From assembly GCF_001189845.1 (NCBI RefSeq), contig NZ_LFLZ01000019.1:62001-126000 (forward strand): a DNA stretch of 64,000 nucleotides, read 5' to 3'. A program made the position numbers and the translations under genes. Under the pieces are notes generated by a model that ran no database searches, had not been told where the DNA came from, and saw nothing but the letters and a program-made list of their open reading frames with translations. The DNA comes from Bradyrhizobium tropiciagri (GTDB taxonomy: Bacteria > Pseudomonadota > Alphaproteobacteria > Rhizobiales > Xanthobacteraceae). Positions 46,167 through 55,406 of the stretch are shown one piece after another. Numbering within the stretch: the first letter of the stretch is position 1; every line of letters begins with the position of its first letter.

Positions 46167-47417
46167 ATGAGCATTTCACGGCGGACTTTGCTGAGGAATA
46201 CCGCGGCGCTCGGTGCATTTGCCGGCGCCGGACTGCCGCACATCTGGATCAAGAACGCCGACCTCGCTTACGCCGCCGGCGGCGAGATCAAGGTCGGCGT
46301 GCTGTTCTCGCTGACCGGAACGACCGCGATCATCGAGGAATCGCTCAACAAGGCGACGCTGCTCGCGATCGAGGAGATCAACGCAGCCGGCGGCATCAAA
46401 GGCAGCAAGATCGTGCCGATCGTCGAGGATCCTGCCTCCGATCCGGCGACCTTCTCGGAGAAGGCGCGCAAGCTCGTCGTCGGCGACAAATGCGTCAGCG
46501 TGTTCGGCTCCTACACCTCAGCGAGCCGCAAGGCGGTGCTTCCGGTCTTCGAGCGCCAGAACAATCTCTATTGGTACCCGACGCTCTATGAAGGCCGCGA
46601 GTGCTCGAAGAACGTGATCTACACCGGCGCGGTGCCGAACCAGCAGCAGGACGAGTTCGTGCCGTGGCTGGTCAAGAAGTTCGGCAAGAAGTTCTATCTG
46701 ATCGGCTCCAATTACATCTATCCGAAGGAAGAGAACAACTACTGCAAGAAGCTGCTCGAGAAGCTCGGCGGCGAGGTCGTGGCGGAAGAATATGTGCCGC
46801 TCGGCCATTCCGAATTCTCTTCGGTGATCAACAAGATCCGCTCGACCCAGCCGAATGTGATCTTCTCCACCGTGGTCGGCGATTCCGTGGTCGCGCTGCA
46901 TCGTCAGTACAAGGCCGCCGGCCTCGATCCCGAGAAGATGCCGATGGCGAGTCTGACGACCTCCGAGAACGAGGTCGCGGCGATGGGCGGTGAGGCCGCC
47001 GCCGGTCACTTCACCTCGGCGCCGTACTTCATGGTGCACAAGTCGCCTGAGAACGAGAAGTTCGTCGAGGCCTACAAGAAGCGCTGGGGCGCCGACAAGG
47101 TGACGCACTTCGTGTCGGAGGCCTGCTACTTCCAGACCTATCTGTTCAAGCAGGCGGTCGAGAAGCTCGCCACCAGCGATCTGACGCCGCCGAACATCCG
47201 CGACGCGGTCAAGGGCCAGAGCATGATTGCGCCGCAGGGCAAGGTCGAGATCGAGCCGGAGAACCTGCACACCTGGCTGTGGCCGAAGATCGCGCAGGCC
47301 AAATCGAACGGCCAGTTCGAGATTCTCGTCGAGGCCAAGGAGTGGCTGAAGCCGGTGCCTTACGCGGCCTATCCCGGACAGTCCTGCACCGAAAAGGGCC
47401 TGGTCGAGAAGAGCTGA
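46167..47417 (+). CDS. urtA: Urea/short-chain amide ABC transporter, periplasmic binding protein, locus II
   Basis: 416 aa. The N terminus SISRRTLLRNTAALGAFAGA is a clear twin-arginine signal. The mature part (VGVLFSLTGTTAIIEESLNK, INAAGGIKGSKI, YTSASRKAVLPVFERQNN, YPTLYEGRE) is homologous to both UrtA-I and the cytoplasmic AmiC encoded just upstream. It should bind small amides or urea in the periplasm. First structural gene behind the amiR leader; a hairpin follows it, as after urtA-I. Confidence 0.92.
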   Translation: MSISRRTLLRNTAALGAFAGAGLPHIWIKNADLAYAAGGEIKVGVLFSLTGTTAIIEESLNKATLLAIEEINAAGGIKGSKIVPIVEDPASDPATFSEKARKLVVGDKCVSVFGSYTSASRKAVLPVFERQNNLYWYPTLYEGRECSKNVIYTGAVPNQQQDEFVPWLVKKFGKKFYLIGSNYIYPKEENNYCKKLLEKLGGEVVAEEYVPLGHSEFSSVINKIRSTQPNVIFSTVVGDSVVALHRQYKAAGLDPEKMPMASLTTSENEVAAMGGEAAAGHFTSAPYFMVHKSPENEKFVEAYKKRWGADKVTHFVSEACYFQTYLFKQAVEKLATSDLTPPNIRDAVKGQSMIAPQGKVEIEPENLHTWLWPKIAQAKSNGQFEILVEAKEWLKPVPYAAYPGQSCTEKGLVEKS

Positions 47418-47433
47418 CGGCGGGGCTGACGAA

Positions 47434-47460
47434 GGCCGTCGGCGTGCGGCGCCGGCGGCC
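47434..47460 (+). other. Hairpin after urtA-II, probable mRNA stabiliser
   Basis: Arms 47434-47444 and 47450-47460 pair over 11 positions with one G:U and a five-base loop. There is no T-run, and the operon continues into urtB-II. It parallels the hairpin after urtA-I in locus I. Confidence 0.5.
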
Positions 47461-47544
47461 AACTTCCAGTAACGAATGCTGCTTCTCGCACACATCGTGC
47501 GAGGGCAGGGCACGGCAAACGAACATTGAAGAGCGGATCCCGAC

Positions 47545-48414
47545 GTGGACCAATTCATCGAACAAATCGTCACCGGCCTCAGCATCGGGTCGATCCTGCT
47601 GCTGGTGGCGCTGGGCCTGTCGATCATCTACGGCTCGATGGGCATCATCAATCTCGCCCATGGCGAGTTCGTGATGCTCGGCGCCTATGCCGCCTGGGTG
47701 TTCCACACCTATCTCGGGCTCGGCCTGCTGGCGAGCCTGGTTCCGATCTTCCTGGTGGTCGCCGCGTTCGGCTGGGTCATCGAACGCTATGTCCTGAGCC
47801 TGCTCAACAACCGGCCGCTCGATACGATCCTCGCCACCTGGGGCGTCGGCATCATGCTGCAGCAGGCGGTGCGGCTATCGGTCGGTAGCGAGCTGCGCTA
47901 CGTGCAGCTGCCGCCGGCGCTGTCAGACAGCATGGACGTGTTCGGCATCCCGATATCGTCGTATCGGGTGTTCCTGTTCGTGGTGTCGATCGCGCTGTTC
48001 GGAGCAACCTGGTTGCTGATGAACCGGACGCCAGTGGGGATGAAGCTGCGTGCCATCATCCAGGACCGCTCGGTCGCCGCCTCGTTCGGCATCAACGCCA
48101 AACGGGTCTACGCGTTGACATTTGCTTACGGTGCGGGCCTCGCGGGTCTTGCCGGCGCGCTGGTGTCGCCGCTCAAGAGCGTGTCGCCCGATATGGGCAC
48201 CGGTTATGTCGTCGATGCCTTCATGGTGGTCGTGCTGGGCGGCGTGCAGAGCCTCGCCGGCACCGTGGCGAGCGCCTTCATCCTCGGCGAGCTCTCCGGC
48301 GGCATCGCGTTCCTGCAGAACGACACGGTCGCCAAGGCGATCGTGCTGCTCGCCATCGTCGTCCTCATCCGTTTCCGCCCCGAAGGGCTTTTCACCGCAC
48401 GCGTGCGGGCCTGA
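47545..48414 (+). CDS. urtB: Urea/amide ABC transporter permease UrtB type, locus II
   Basis: 289 aa, GTG start. Membrane permease of the LivH/UrtB family with IIYGSMGIINLAHGEFVMLG and RPLDTILATWGVGIMLQQ, the same motifs as the locus I copy but clearly diverged from it. The SFGINAKRVYALTFAYGAGL segment is the ATPase-coupling region. Part of urtABCDE-II ahead of the amidase gene. Confidence 0.9.
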   Translation: MDQFIEQIVTGLSIGSILLLVALGLSIIYGSMGIINLAHGEFVMLGAYAAWVFHTYLGLGLLASLVPIFLVVAAFGWVIERYVLSLLNNRPLDTILATWGVGIMLQQAVRLSVGSELRYVQLPPALSDSMDVFGIPISSYRVFLFVVSIALFGATWLLMNRTPVGMKLRAIIQDRSVAASFGINAKRVYALTFAYGAGLAGLAGALVSPLKSVSPDMGTGYVVDAFMVVVLGGVQSLAGTVASAFILGELSGGIAFLQNDTVAKAIVLLAIVVLIRFRPEGLFTARVRA

Positions 48415-48430
48415 GACAGATCGCTCATCT

Positions 48431-49570
48431 ATGCCGTCGCATGTTCCTAACTCCAGCGGATTGCAGCGCCTGATCGCGCAGCTCGCACCTCTGCTGATCG
48501 TCTGCGCGATCGTGTTCGCGTTGCCGGTGCTGCTCAACAACGACTTCCTGCTCAACAAGGTCGCGCGCTATCTGGTGCTCGGCATCCTCACGATATCGCT
48601 GGGGCTGTCCTGGGGCTTCGGCGGGATCCTCAATCTCGGCCAGGCGATGAGCTTCGGGCTCGGCTCCTACGCCATGGCGATGGCGCTGAAGCTCAAGACC
48701 GTTCCTGTGCACACCGGAGCAAGTGGCCTGCCGGACTTCATGGTCTGGAACAACGTCCAGCATCTGCCGTGGTTCTGGGAGCCGTTCCGCTCGCTGTCCT
48801 TCGCGATCGCCGCGGGCCTGATCGTGCCGGCACTCGTTGCCGCGGCGCTCGGCTGGTTCATGTTCCGCGGACGCGTCACCGGCGTCTACGTCTCGATCAT
48901 CACGCTCGCCACCATGGTGGTGATCAATCTCGTGATCATCGACCAGCAGAGCTACACCGGCGGCTTCAACGGCATTACCGATCTCGCTCAGCTCGAGATC
49001 TTCGGCGTCGCGTTCGATGCCTATGGCCGCGCGACCTACTATCTTGTGGCGAGCTGCGTGCTGCTCAGCCTGCTGGTGGCCTTTGCCTTCACGAGGACCA
49101 AGGCCGGCCTGATCGTGCAGGCGATCCGCGACCATGAGAGCCGGGTGCGCTACTTCGGCTACGACGTCGCGCTCTACCAGATCTTCGTGTTTGCGCTGTC
49201 GGCTGCGATCGCAGGCCTCGCCGGCATGCTCTACACGGTGGTGATGGAGTTTGCCTCGCCGACCTTCCTCGGCGTGCAGCTTTCGCTCTCGGTCGTGGTG
49301 TGGTGCGCCGTCGGCGGCCGGCAGAGCCTGGTCGGCGCGTTCCTCGGCGCGGTGCTGGTCGCGGGCATGCAGGGCGCGCTGTCGGAGTCCGCGGCGTTCC
49401 TGGAAACCTGGACGCTGGTGATGGGCGCGCTGTTCGTGCTCGTGGTGCTGTTCCTGCCAAAGGGGCTCGCCGGCCTCGCACAGGTCGTGTGGCGCTGGAT
49501 CGTGCAGCGCCGCCAGGCCGCCAGTGGCCGCGTTGCGGAAGGCGTCGGCCAGACGGAGGGCAGCGCATGA
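48431..49570 (+). CDS. urtC: Urea/amide ABC transporter permease UrtC type, locus II
   Basis: 379 aa, about ten membrane spans. Motifs SLGLSWGFGGILNLGQAMSF, GVYVSIITLATMVVI, SYTGGFNGITDL and AIRDHESRVRYFGYDVALYQ identify the LivM/UrtC family. The start at 48431 lies 16 bases after urtB; the open frame upstream is within urtB. The stop overlaps the urtD-II ATG. Confidence 0.9.
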   Translation: MPSHVPNSSGLQRLIAQLAPLLIVCAIVFALPVLLNNDFLLNKVARYLVLGILTISLGLSWGFGGILNLGQAMSFGLGSYAMAMALKLKTVPVHTGASGLPDFMVWNNVQHLPWFWEPFRSLSFAIAAGLIVPALVAAALGWFMFRGRVTGVYVSIITLATMVVINLVIIDQQSYTGGFNGITDLAQLEIFGVAFDAYGRATYYLVASCVLLSLLVAFAFTRTKAGLIVQAIRDHESRVRYFGYDVALYQIFVFALSAAIAGLAGMLYTVVMEFASPTFLGVQLSLSVVVWCAVGGRQSLVGAFLGAVLVAGMQGALSESAAFLETWTLVMGALFVLVVLFLPKGLAGLAQVVWRWIVQRRQAASGRVAEGVGQTEGSA

Positions 49571-50318
49571 GCTCGCATCTCGACCTCCGTGAGGTCTCGG
49601 TCAGCTTCAATGGGTTCAAGGCGCTCAACGCGCTCAACATGAGCGTGCGCAAGGGCGAGCTGCGCTGCCTGATCGGGCCGAATGGTGCCGGCAAGACCAC
49701 GGCGCTCGACATCATCTGCGGCAAGGTCAAGCCGAGTGCCGGCACCGTCAGCTTTGACGGCACCGCGCTGCAGGATCTCGAGGAATACGAGATCGCCCGC
49801 GCCGGCGTCGGCCGCAAGTTCCAGGTGCCGAGCGTATTTCGCGAGCTCTCGGTCTCTGAGAATCTCGACGTGGCGCGGGCTCGCGAACCTCGGTGCTCGG
49901 CAATCTGCGCTGGAACATCGGCAATTCCGGGCGCGAGGATATCGAGCGTCTCGCCGAGCTGGTCGGGCTCACCGAGCAGCTCGATCGGCCTGCCGCCTAT
50001 CTGTCGCACGGCCAGACCCAGTGGCTGGAGATCGGCATGCTGGTCGCCCAGGACGCCGAATTGATCCTGATGGACGAGCCCACCGCGGGCATGACGGCAC
50101 AGGAGACCCGCAAGACCGCCGAGCTGTTTGCACGGCTGAAGGGCAAGCACACGCTGATCGTGGTCGAGCACGACATGGGTTTTGTGAAAGCGATCGGCGA
50201 CATCATCTCGGTGATGCATATGGGCCAGATGTTGGCCGAGGGTACCGCCGCGGAAGTGGAGGCGCATCCCGAGGTGCGCCGCGCTTATCTCGGATCGGGA
50301 GGCATCAGCCATGCTTGA
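49567..50318 (+). CDS. urtD: Urea/amide ABC transporter ATPase UrtD type, locus II (frame break)
   Basis: About 250 aa once joined. Walker A GPNGAGKT, then VGRKFQVPSVFRELSVSENL; after the break come LSHGQTQWLEIGML, Walker B LILMDEP and VVEHD. The frames join near 49884 if one C is restored (CTCGC-GAAC to CTCGCCGAAC), giving A-R-R-T-S-V-L-G-N-L. The stop overlaps urtE-II by eight bases. Same class of defect as urtE of locus I. Confidence 0.87.
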
Positions 50319-51003
50319 GCTGACCGACGTCGACGCATTTTATGGCAACAGCCGCGCGCTGCAGGGCGTCAACCTGATGGTCGGCAACGGCGAATTCCTC
50401 TCGGTGCTCGGCCGCAACGGGGTCGGCAAGACCACGCTGATGCGCAGCATTCTCGGCCTGATGGACCGGGTCACCGGACGCCTGTCGCTCGACGGCGCCG
50501 ACATCTCGCCGCTGCGCACCTATCAGCGCGCCAGGGCCGGCATCGCCTATGTGCCGCAGGGCCGCGGCATCCTGCCGAAGTTCACCGTGCGGGAGAACCT
50601 GACGCTCGGAACCTTCGCCGCGAAATCGGCTGGCGGCATCGAGGAGTGGGTGCTCGAGCTGTTTCCGGTGCTCAAGGATTTCCTCAACCGCTACGGCGGC
50701 AATCTCTCCGGCGGCCAGCAGCAGCAGCTTGCGATCGCGCGTGCGCTGCTGGCCCAGCCCAAGGTCATCCTGCTGGACGAGCCGACCGAGGGCATCCAGC
50801 CGAACATCGTCGAGCAGATCGAGGACGTGATCACGCGCCTCAACCGCGAGCGCGGCATCACGGTCGTGCTGGTCGAACAGAATGTCGCGTTCGCGCGGCG
50901 CGCGTCCCACCGCTTCGCGTTGCTCGAAAAGGGACGCGTCGTCGCCAAGGGCGCGATCGGTGAACTCACCGATGATCTCATCCAGCTGCACATGGCCGTG
51001 TAG
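50311..51003 (+). CDS. urtE: Urea/amide ABC transporter ATPase UrtE type, locus II
   Basis: 230 aa, intact. Walker A GRNGVGKTTLMRS, signature LSGGQQQQLAIARALL, Walker B ILLDEPTEGIQP, and VEQNVAFARR. Overlaps urtD-II. This intact copy shows what the broken locus I copy should look like. It is followed 33 bases later by the amidase gene with a GGAAAGGGAG ribosome site. Confidence 0.93.
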   Translation: MLELTDVDAFYGNSRALQGVNLMVGNGEFLSVLGRNGVGKTTLMRSILGLMDRVTGRLSLDGADISPLRTYQRARAGIAYVPQGRGILPKFTVRENLTLGTFAAKSAGGIEEWVLELFPVLKDFLNRYGGNLSGGQQQQLAIARALLAQPKVILLDEPTEGIQPNIVEQIEDVITRLNRERGITVVLVEQNVAFARRASHRFALLEKGRVVAKGAIGELTDDLIQLHMAV

Positions 51004-51036
51004 CGGGAATTATCGTTCAGGAAAGGGAGTCGAGAC

Positions 51037-52074
51037 ATGTTGCATGGAGATATATCGAGCAGCAAGGACACGGTCGGCGTTGCCGTGGTCAATTACAAGA
51101 TGCCGCGTCTGCACACCAAGGCCGAGGTGCTGGATAACGCGCGCAATATCGCCAAGATGGTCGAGGGCATGAAGCTCGGCCTGCCGGGCATGGATCTCGT
51201 GATCTTCCCGGAATACTCGACCCACGGCATCATGTACGACTCCAAGGAGATGTACGAGACCGCGTCGTCGGTGCCGGGCGAGGAGACCCGCATCTTCGCG
51301 GACGCCTGCCGCAAGGCGAAGGTCTGGGGCGTGTTCTCGCTGACTGGCGAGCGCCACGAGGAGCATCCCAACAAGGCGCCGTACAACACCCTGATCCTGA
51401 TGAACGACAAGGGTGAGATCGTCCAGAAGTATCGCAAGATCATGCCGTGGGTGCCGATCGAGGGCTGGTATCCGGGCGACTGCACTTACGTCTCGGAGGG
51501 GCCGAAGGGCCTGAAGATCAGCCTGATCATCTGCGACGACGGCAACTATCCGGAGATCTGGCGCGATTGCGCGATGCGCGGGGCCGAGCTGATCGTCCGC
51601 TGCCAAGGCTACATGTATCCGGCCAAGGAGCAGCAGATCCAGATCTCGAAATCGATGGCCTGGGCCAACAACTGCTATGTCGCGGTCGCCAACGCATCCG
51701 GCTTCGACGGCGTCTATTCCTACTTCGGCCATTCGGCGCTGATCGGCTTCGACGGAAGGACGCTCGGCGAGTGCGGCACCGAGGAGAACGGCATCCAGTA
51801 CGCGCAGCTTTCGGTGTCGCTGATCCGCGACGCCCGCCGCAACATGCAGTCGCAGAACCATCTCTTCAAGCTGATGCACCGCGGCTATACCGGCCTGATC
51901 AACTCCGGCGACGGCGATCGCGGCCACGCAGTCTGCCCGTACACCTTCTACAAGAACTGGATCACGGATCCCGAAGGCACGCGGGAGATGGTCGAGGCCA
52001 TGACCCGTCCGACCGTCGGCACCGACGAATGTCCGATCGAGGGCATTCCGAACCAGAAAGTCGCACATCGTTGA
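51037..52074 (+). CDS. amiE: Aliphatic amidase AmiE
   Basis: 345 aa, nitrilase superfamily. The catalytic residues fall at the same numbers as in Pseudomonas AmiE: E59 (FPEYSTHG), K134 (KYRKIMPW), E142 (IEGWYPG) and C166 (LIICDDGNYPE). It hydrolyses short aliphatic amides such as acetamide and propionamide to ammonia and the acid in the cytoplasm. Position after amiCR-urtABCDE suggests induction by the imported substrate. The formamidase AmiF is the main alternative, but the overall N terminus and length favour AmiE. Confidence 0.94.
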   Translation: MLHGDISSSKDTVGVAVVNYKMPRLHTKAEVLDNARNIAKMVEGMKLGLPGMDLVIFPEYSTHGIMYDSKEMYETASSVPGEETRIFADACRKAKVWGVFSLTGERHEEHPNKAPYNTLILMNDKGEIVQKYRKIMPWVPIEGWYPGDCTYVSEGPKGLKISLIICDDGNYPEIWRDCAMRGAELIVRCQGYMYPAKEQQIQISKSMAWANNCYVAVANASGFDGVYSYFGHSALIGFDGRTLGECGTEENGIQYAQLSVSLIRDARRNMQSQNHLFKLMHRGYTGLINSGDGDRGHAVCPYTFYKNWITDPEGTREMVEAMTRPTVGTDECPIEGIPNQKVAHR

Positions 52075-52092
52075 TTGGAGAAGTCGAGCTGT

Positions 52093-52116
52093 GCCGGCGC
52101 GATCATTTGCGCCGGC
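52093..52116 (+). other. Hairpin between amiE and the NCS1 permease gene
   Basis: Perfect arms GCCGGCGC (52093-52100) and GCGCCGGC (52109-52116) around loop GATCATTT. There is no T-run. Likely protects the 3' end of the amiE part of the message or sets a lower level for downstream genes. Confidence 0.5.
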
Positions 52117-52155
52117 CCGGTTCTGAAACTGTTGCAAGGGGAAACGGGGGTTACC

Positions 52156-53490
52156 ATGAGCAGCGAAGCAAACAGTGGACTGGTTCATCAGGCCGAGGGA
52201 CAGATCGACGACCTTCTCGGTCATGAATTCGAGCACGAGCCGGTGCCAATGACTGCCCGGCGCAGCGCCTTCTCGGTCACCATGGTGTGGCTGGGCTTTC
52301 CGATGATCATCACCGGCGCGATGACCGGATCGCTGCTGGTGCTGGGCATGGGGTTCAAGAATGCGCTGGTGGCGATGATCATCGGCAACCTGATCATGTT
52401 CGCCTATGTCGGCGCGCTCGGCCTGATCGGCACCAGGCGCGGCATGAACTTCGCACTGATCGCGAGCATCGTATTCGGTAAGAAGGGCTATGTGCTGGCG
52501 TCGGGCCTGCTGTCGACCCTGCTGCTCGGCTGGTATGCGGTGCAGACCGGCATCACCGGCGCATTGATCTCTTCGACCTACGGCCTCAACTATGTGGCGA
52601 TGACCATCGTCGCGGGCGTGCTCTATATCGGGATCACCTTCGTCGGGGTGAAGGGATTGCACTATATCGGGCTGGCATCGGTACCGTTGTTCGTCGTCCT
52701 CGGCCTCTGGGTCGCCGCCGATGCTGCGTCGACCACGACCGCAGCGGCGGTTTTCAGCTATGCCGGCAATAACGGCGTCGCCAGCATGTCGATGGGCGTC
52801 GGTCTCACCGTGGTGCTTGCGCTGTTCATCGATGCCGGCACGGTGACCGCGGACTTCAACCGCTGGGCGCCGAGCCCGCGGGCGTCGCTGTTCGCCACGT
52901 TCAGCGCGTTCCCGTTCGCCAATCTGGTGGCGATGCTGGTTGGCGGCGTGATGACGGCTGCGCTTGCGGTGCCGAACGCCAATCCGTTCGGTGTCGACAA
53001 CATGTTCGGCTACATGAACGGCAAGCAGCTCACCTGGCTCAGCATTCTCGCATTCATCTTCCTCTACACCAATCTCGGTTCGGTCTGCTCGCACTGCCTG
53101 TACAATGCGGCGACCGGCTGGTCGCGGATCCTCGGTACCAACATGCGGCTGATGGCAGTGATCCTCGGCGCCATCGGCATCGTTGTCGCCGCGGGCAATG
53201 TCTGGGCGTTCTTCATCCAGTGGCTGTCGCTGCTCGGCATCCTGGTGCCGCCGATCGGCGCGATCATCCTGGTCGATCAGTATCTGCTGCGGACCGAGGC
53301 GCGCGCGGACACGGACTGGCGTGCGAAGCCGTTCATCGCCTGGGGCATTGGGTCGCTGTGCGCCTTTGCGGTTGAAAACCTGATGCCGGGGCTGTCCACT
53401 GCGATCTCAGCCGCGCTGGTCGCCGGCATCGTGTACGGGGCGATCGCGCGGGTGGAATCTTCGACCGAAAAGGTGGCGCGTCCCGCCTAA
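52156..53490 (+). CDS. NCS1-family permease (CodB-like)
   Basis: 444 aa, about twelve hydrophobic spans. Family motifs are RRSAFSVTMVWLGFPMIITG, GTRRGMNFALIASIVFGKKG and the substrate-site area FIDAGTVTADFNRWA. NCS1 carriers move nucleobases, allantoin or related ring amides with a cation. Start 52156 is the first ATG with a nearby ribosome site (GGGG); the frame is open to 52075. A second NCS1 module in the window forms the sensor half of the hybrid kinase in locus I, though the two are only distant relatives. Confidence 0.87.
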   Translation: MSSEANSGLVHQAEGQIDDLLGHEFEHEPVPMTARRSAFSVTMVWLGFPMIITGAMTGSLLVLGMGFKNALVAMIIGNLIMFAYVGALGLIGTRRGMNFALIASIVFGKKGYVLASGLLSTLLLGWYAVQTGITGALISSTYGLNYVAMTIVAGVLYIGITFVGVKGLHYIGLASVPLFVVLGLWVAADAASTTTAAAVFSYAGNNGVASMSMGVGLTVVLALFIDAGTVTADFNRWAPSPRASLFATFSAFPFANLVAMLVGGVMTAALAVPNANPFGVDNMFGYMNGKQLTWLSILAFIFLYTNLGSVCSHCLYNAATGWSRILGTNMRLMAVILGAIGIVVAAGNVWAFFIQWLSLLGILVPPIGAIILVDQYLLRTEARADTDWRAKPFIAWGIGSLCAFAVENLMPGLSTAISAALVAGIVYGAIARVESSTEKVARPA

Positions 53491-53524
53491 GCGATCAGCT
53501 CAACCAAGCAAGAAGGGTACATCA

Positions 53525-54544
53525 ATGAGCGTCGACTATCAGATCCATGATCTCGGCAATCTGACCTTGCAGGGCGGCGCGACCATCCGCGACTGCAAGC
53601 TCGCCTACAAGACGTTTGGCCAGCTCAACGCGGCCAAGGACAATGTGATCGTCTATCCGACCTGGTACTCCGGCCAGCACTACGACAATGAGTGGCTGAT
53701 CGGGCCGGGCATGGCGCTCGATCCCGCGAAATACTTCATCATCATCCCCAACATGCTGGGTAACGGCCTGTCGTCGTCGCCAAGCAATACGCCGGAGCCG
53801 TATAACGGGCCGCGGTTTCCGCAGGTGACGGCCTATGACAATGTGCGCGCCCAGCACCGGCTGGTGACCGAGAAATTCGGCATCAAGCACATCCGCCTGG
53901 TGGTCGGCTGGTCGATGGGCGCGTTGCAGACGTTCCATTGGGGCGCGCTCTATCCCGACATGATGGATCTCTTGGCGCCGTTCTGCGGCTCGGCAAAATG
54001 CTCGCGGCACAATTATGTGTTCCTTGAAGGCGTCAAGGCTGCGCTGACAGCGGACGCCGCCTGGAAGGAGGGCTGGTACACCGACAAGCCGGCCCGCGGC
54101 CTGCGCGCCGCCGCACGGGTCTATGCTGGCTGGGGCTTTTCGCAGGCGTTCTATCGCGAGCAGCTCGACATCAAGACGATGGGCTATTCCTCGCTGGAGG
54201 ATTTCCTGGTGGCGTTCTGGGAAGGCTTCTTCCTGCCGAAGGATCCCAACAATCTGCTCACGATGCTGTGGACGTGGCAGAACGGCGACATCAGCGCCAA
54301 CGAGATCTACAATGGCGACTTCAAGGCTGCATTGAGGGCGATCAAGGCCAAGACCTATGTCATGCCGGGGCAGACCGATCTCTACTTCCCGCCTGAAGAC
54401 AGCGAGAACGAGGTCGCGAACATGCCGAATGCCAAGTTCGTGCCGGTGCCGTCGATCTGGGGCCATTTCGCAGGCGGACCGGGGACCAACCCCGTCGATG
54501 TCGCCTTCATCGATACCAGGCTCAAGGAACTGCTCGCATCGTGA
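53525..54544 (+). CDS. MetX-like alpha/beta hydrolase (homoserine acetyltransferase family)
   Basis: 339 aa. Nucleophile elbow VVGWSMGALQ (S130), acid in PGQTDLYFPPED and histidine in IWGHFAGG. The fold resembles homoserine O-acetyltransferase, but the protein is somewhat short and sits in an amide operon, so it may be an acyltransferase or hydrolase acting on amidase-related compounds rather than a methionine-pathway enzyme. GAAGGG ribosome site upstream. Confidence 0.8.
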   Translation: MSVDYQIHDLGNLTLQGGATIRDCKLAYKTFGQLNAAKDNVIVYPTWYSGQHYDNEWLIGPGMALDPAKYFIIIPNMLGNGLSSSPSNTPEPYNGPRFPQVTAYDNVRAQHRLVTEKFGIKHIRLVVGWSMGALQTFHWGALYPDMMDLLAPFCGSAKCSRHNYVFLEGVKAALTADAAWKEGWYTDKPARGLRAAARVYAGWGFSQAFYREQLDIKTMGYSSLEDFLVAFWEGFFLPKDPNNLLTMLWTWQNGDISANEIYNGDFKAALRAIKAKTYVMPGQTDLYFPPEDSENEVANMPNAKFVPVPSIWGHFAGGPGTNPVDVAFIDTRLKELLAS

Positions 54545-54578
54545 GTTCGAACGATAGCGAACGGCTGCCTGCGCGATC

Positions 54579-55406
54579 ATGGGAGGCGTGAGCTTGTCCA
54601 ATCCCGCTTTGCTGCTCGACCAGTACCGCATCCGCCAGGAGCCGTATTACCGGCCGCTCAAGGATGAGGTCGAACTGTTCGGCGCGGCCTATGCGAACCG
54701 CATGCCGGTGATGCTGAAAGGCCCCACCGGCTGCGGCAAGACCCGCTTCATCGAATACATGGCCTGGCGGCTCGGCCGCCCGCTGATCACGGTCGCCTGT
54801 CACGAGGACATGACGGCGGCGGATCTGGTCGGGCGCTGGCTGCTCGATGCGGAGGGGACGGTGTGGAGCGACGGGCCGCTGACCACGGCCGTGCGTCTTG
54901 GCGCGATCTGCTACCTCGACGAGATCGTCGAGGCGCGTCAGGACACCACCGTCGTGATCCATCCTTTGACCGACGACCGCCGTGTGCTGCCGCTGGAAAA
55001 GCGGGGCGAACTGATCCACGCCCATTCCGACTTCCAGCTCGTGATTTCCTACAATCCGGGCTACCAGAGCGCGATCAAGGACCTCAAGGAATCCACCAAG
55101 CAGCGCTTTGCCGCGCTGGATTTCGGCTACCCCGATCGGTCGGCGGAAACCGAGGTGGTGTCGCGCGAGGCCGGCATCGAACCGAACCTTGCCGATCTCC
55201 TGGTGAAGATCGCCCAGCACAGCCGCAATTTGAAGGGCCAGGGGCTCGATGAAGGCGCGTCGACCCGGATGCTGGTCAATGCCGGCCGCTTGATCGGCTG
55301 CGGCATCAGCCTCGAGAAAGCGTGCGAGACCACGATCGTGGTCCCGCTGACGGACGATGCGGACACCAGGAACACGTTGCGCGACGTGATCTCGGCCTCT
55401 GCATGA
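54579..55406 (+). CDS. MoxR/CbbQ-family AAA+ ATPase
   Basis: 275 aa. Walker A GPTGCGKT (48-55), Walker B ICYLDE (110-115), sensor asparagine in VISYNPGYQ and the arginine region STKQRFAALDFGYP. The CbbQ/NorQ/NirQ branch works with a VWA protein to remodel a target enzyme. In Pseudomonas a related ATPase gene (amiB) accompanies amiE. The stop overlaps the VWA gene. Confidence 0.88.
   Translation: MGGVSLSNPALLLDQYRIRQEPYYRPLKDEVELFGAAYANRMPVMLKGPTGCGKTRFIEYMAWRLGRPLITVACHEDMTAADLVGRWLLDAEGTVWSDGPLTTAVRLGAICYLDEIVEARQDTTVVIHPLTDDRRVLPLEKRGELIHAHSDFQLVISYNPGYQSAIKDLKESTKQRFAALDFGYPDRSAETEVVSREAGIEPNLADLLVKIAQHSRNLKGQGLDEGASTRMLVNAGRLIGCGISLEKACETTIVVPLTDDADTRNTLRDVISASA

Noticed and set aside
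17163..49884. Calling the split genes true pseudogenes
   Set aside because: All carry the same minimal C/G-run lesion and otherwise intact conserved sequence on both sides, which fits sequence error better than decay.
51010..53094. Open frame of 694 codons on the minus strand
   Set aside because: Antisense to amiE and the NCS1 permease gene; no motif.
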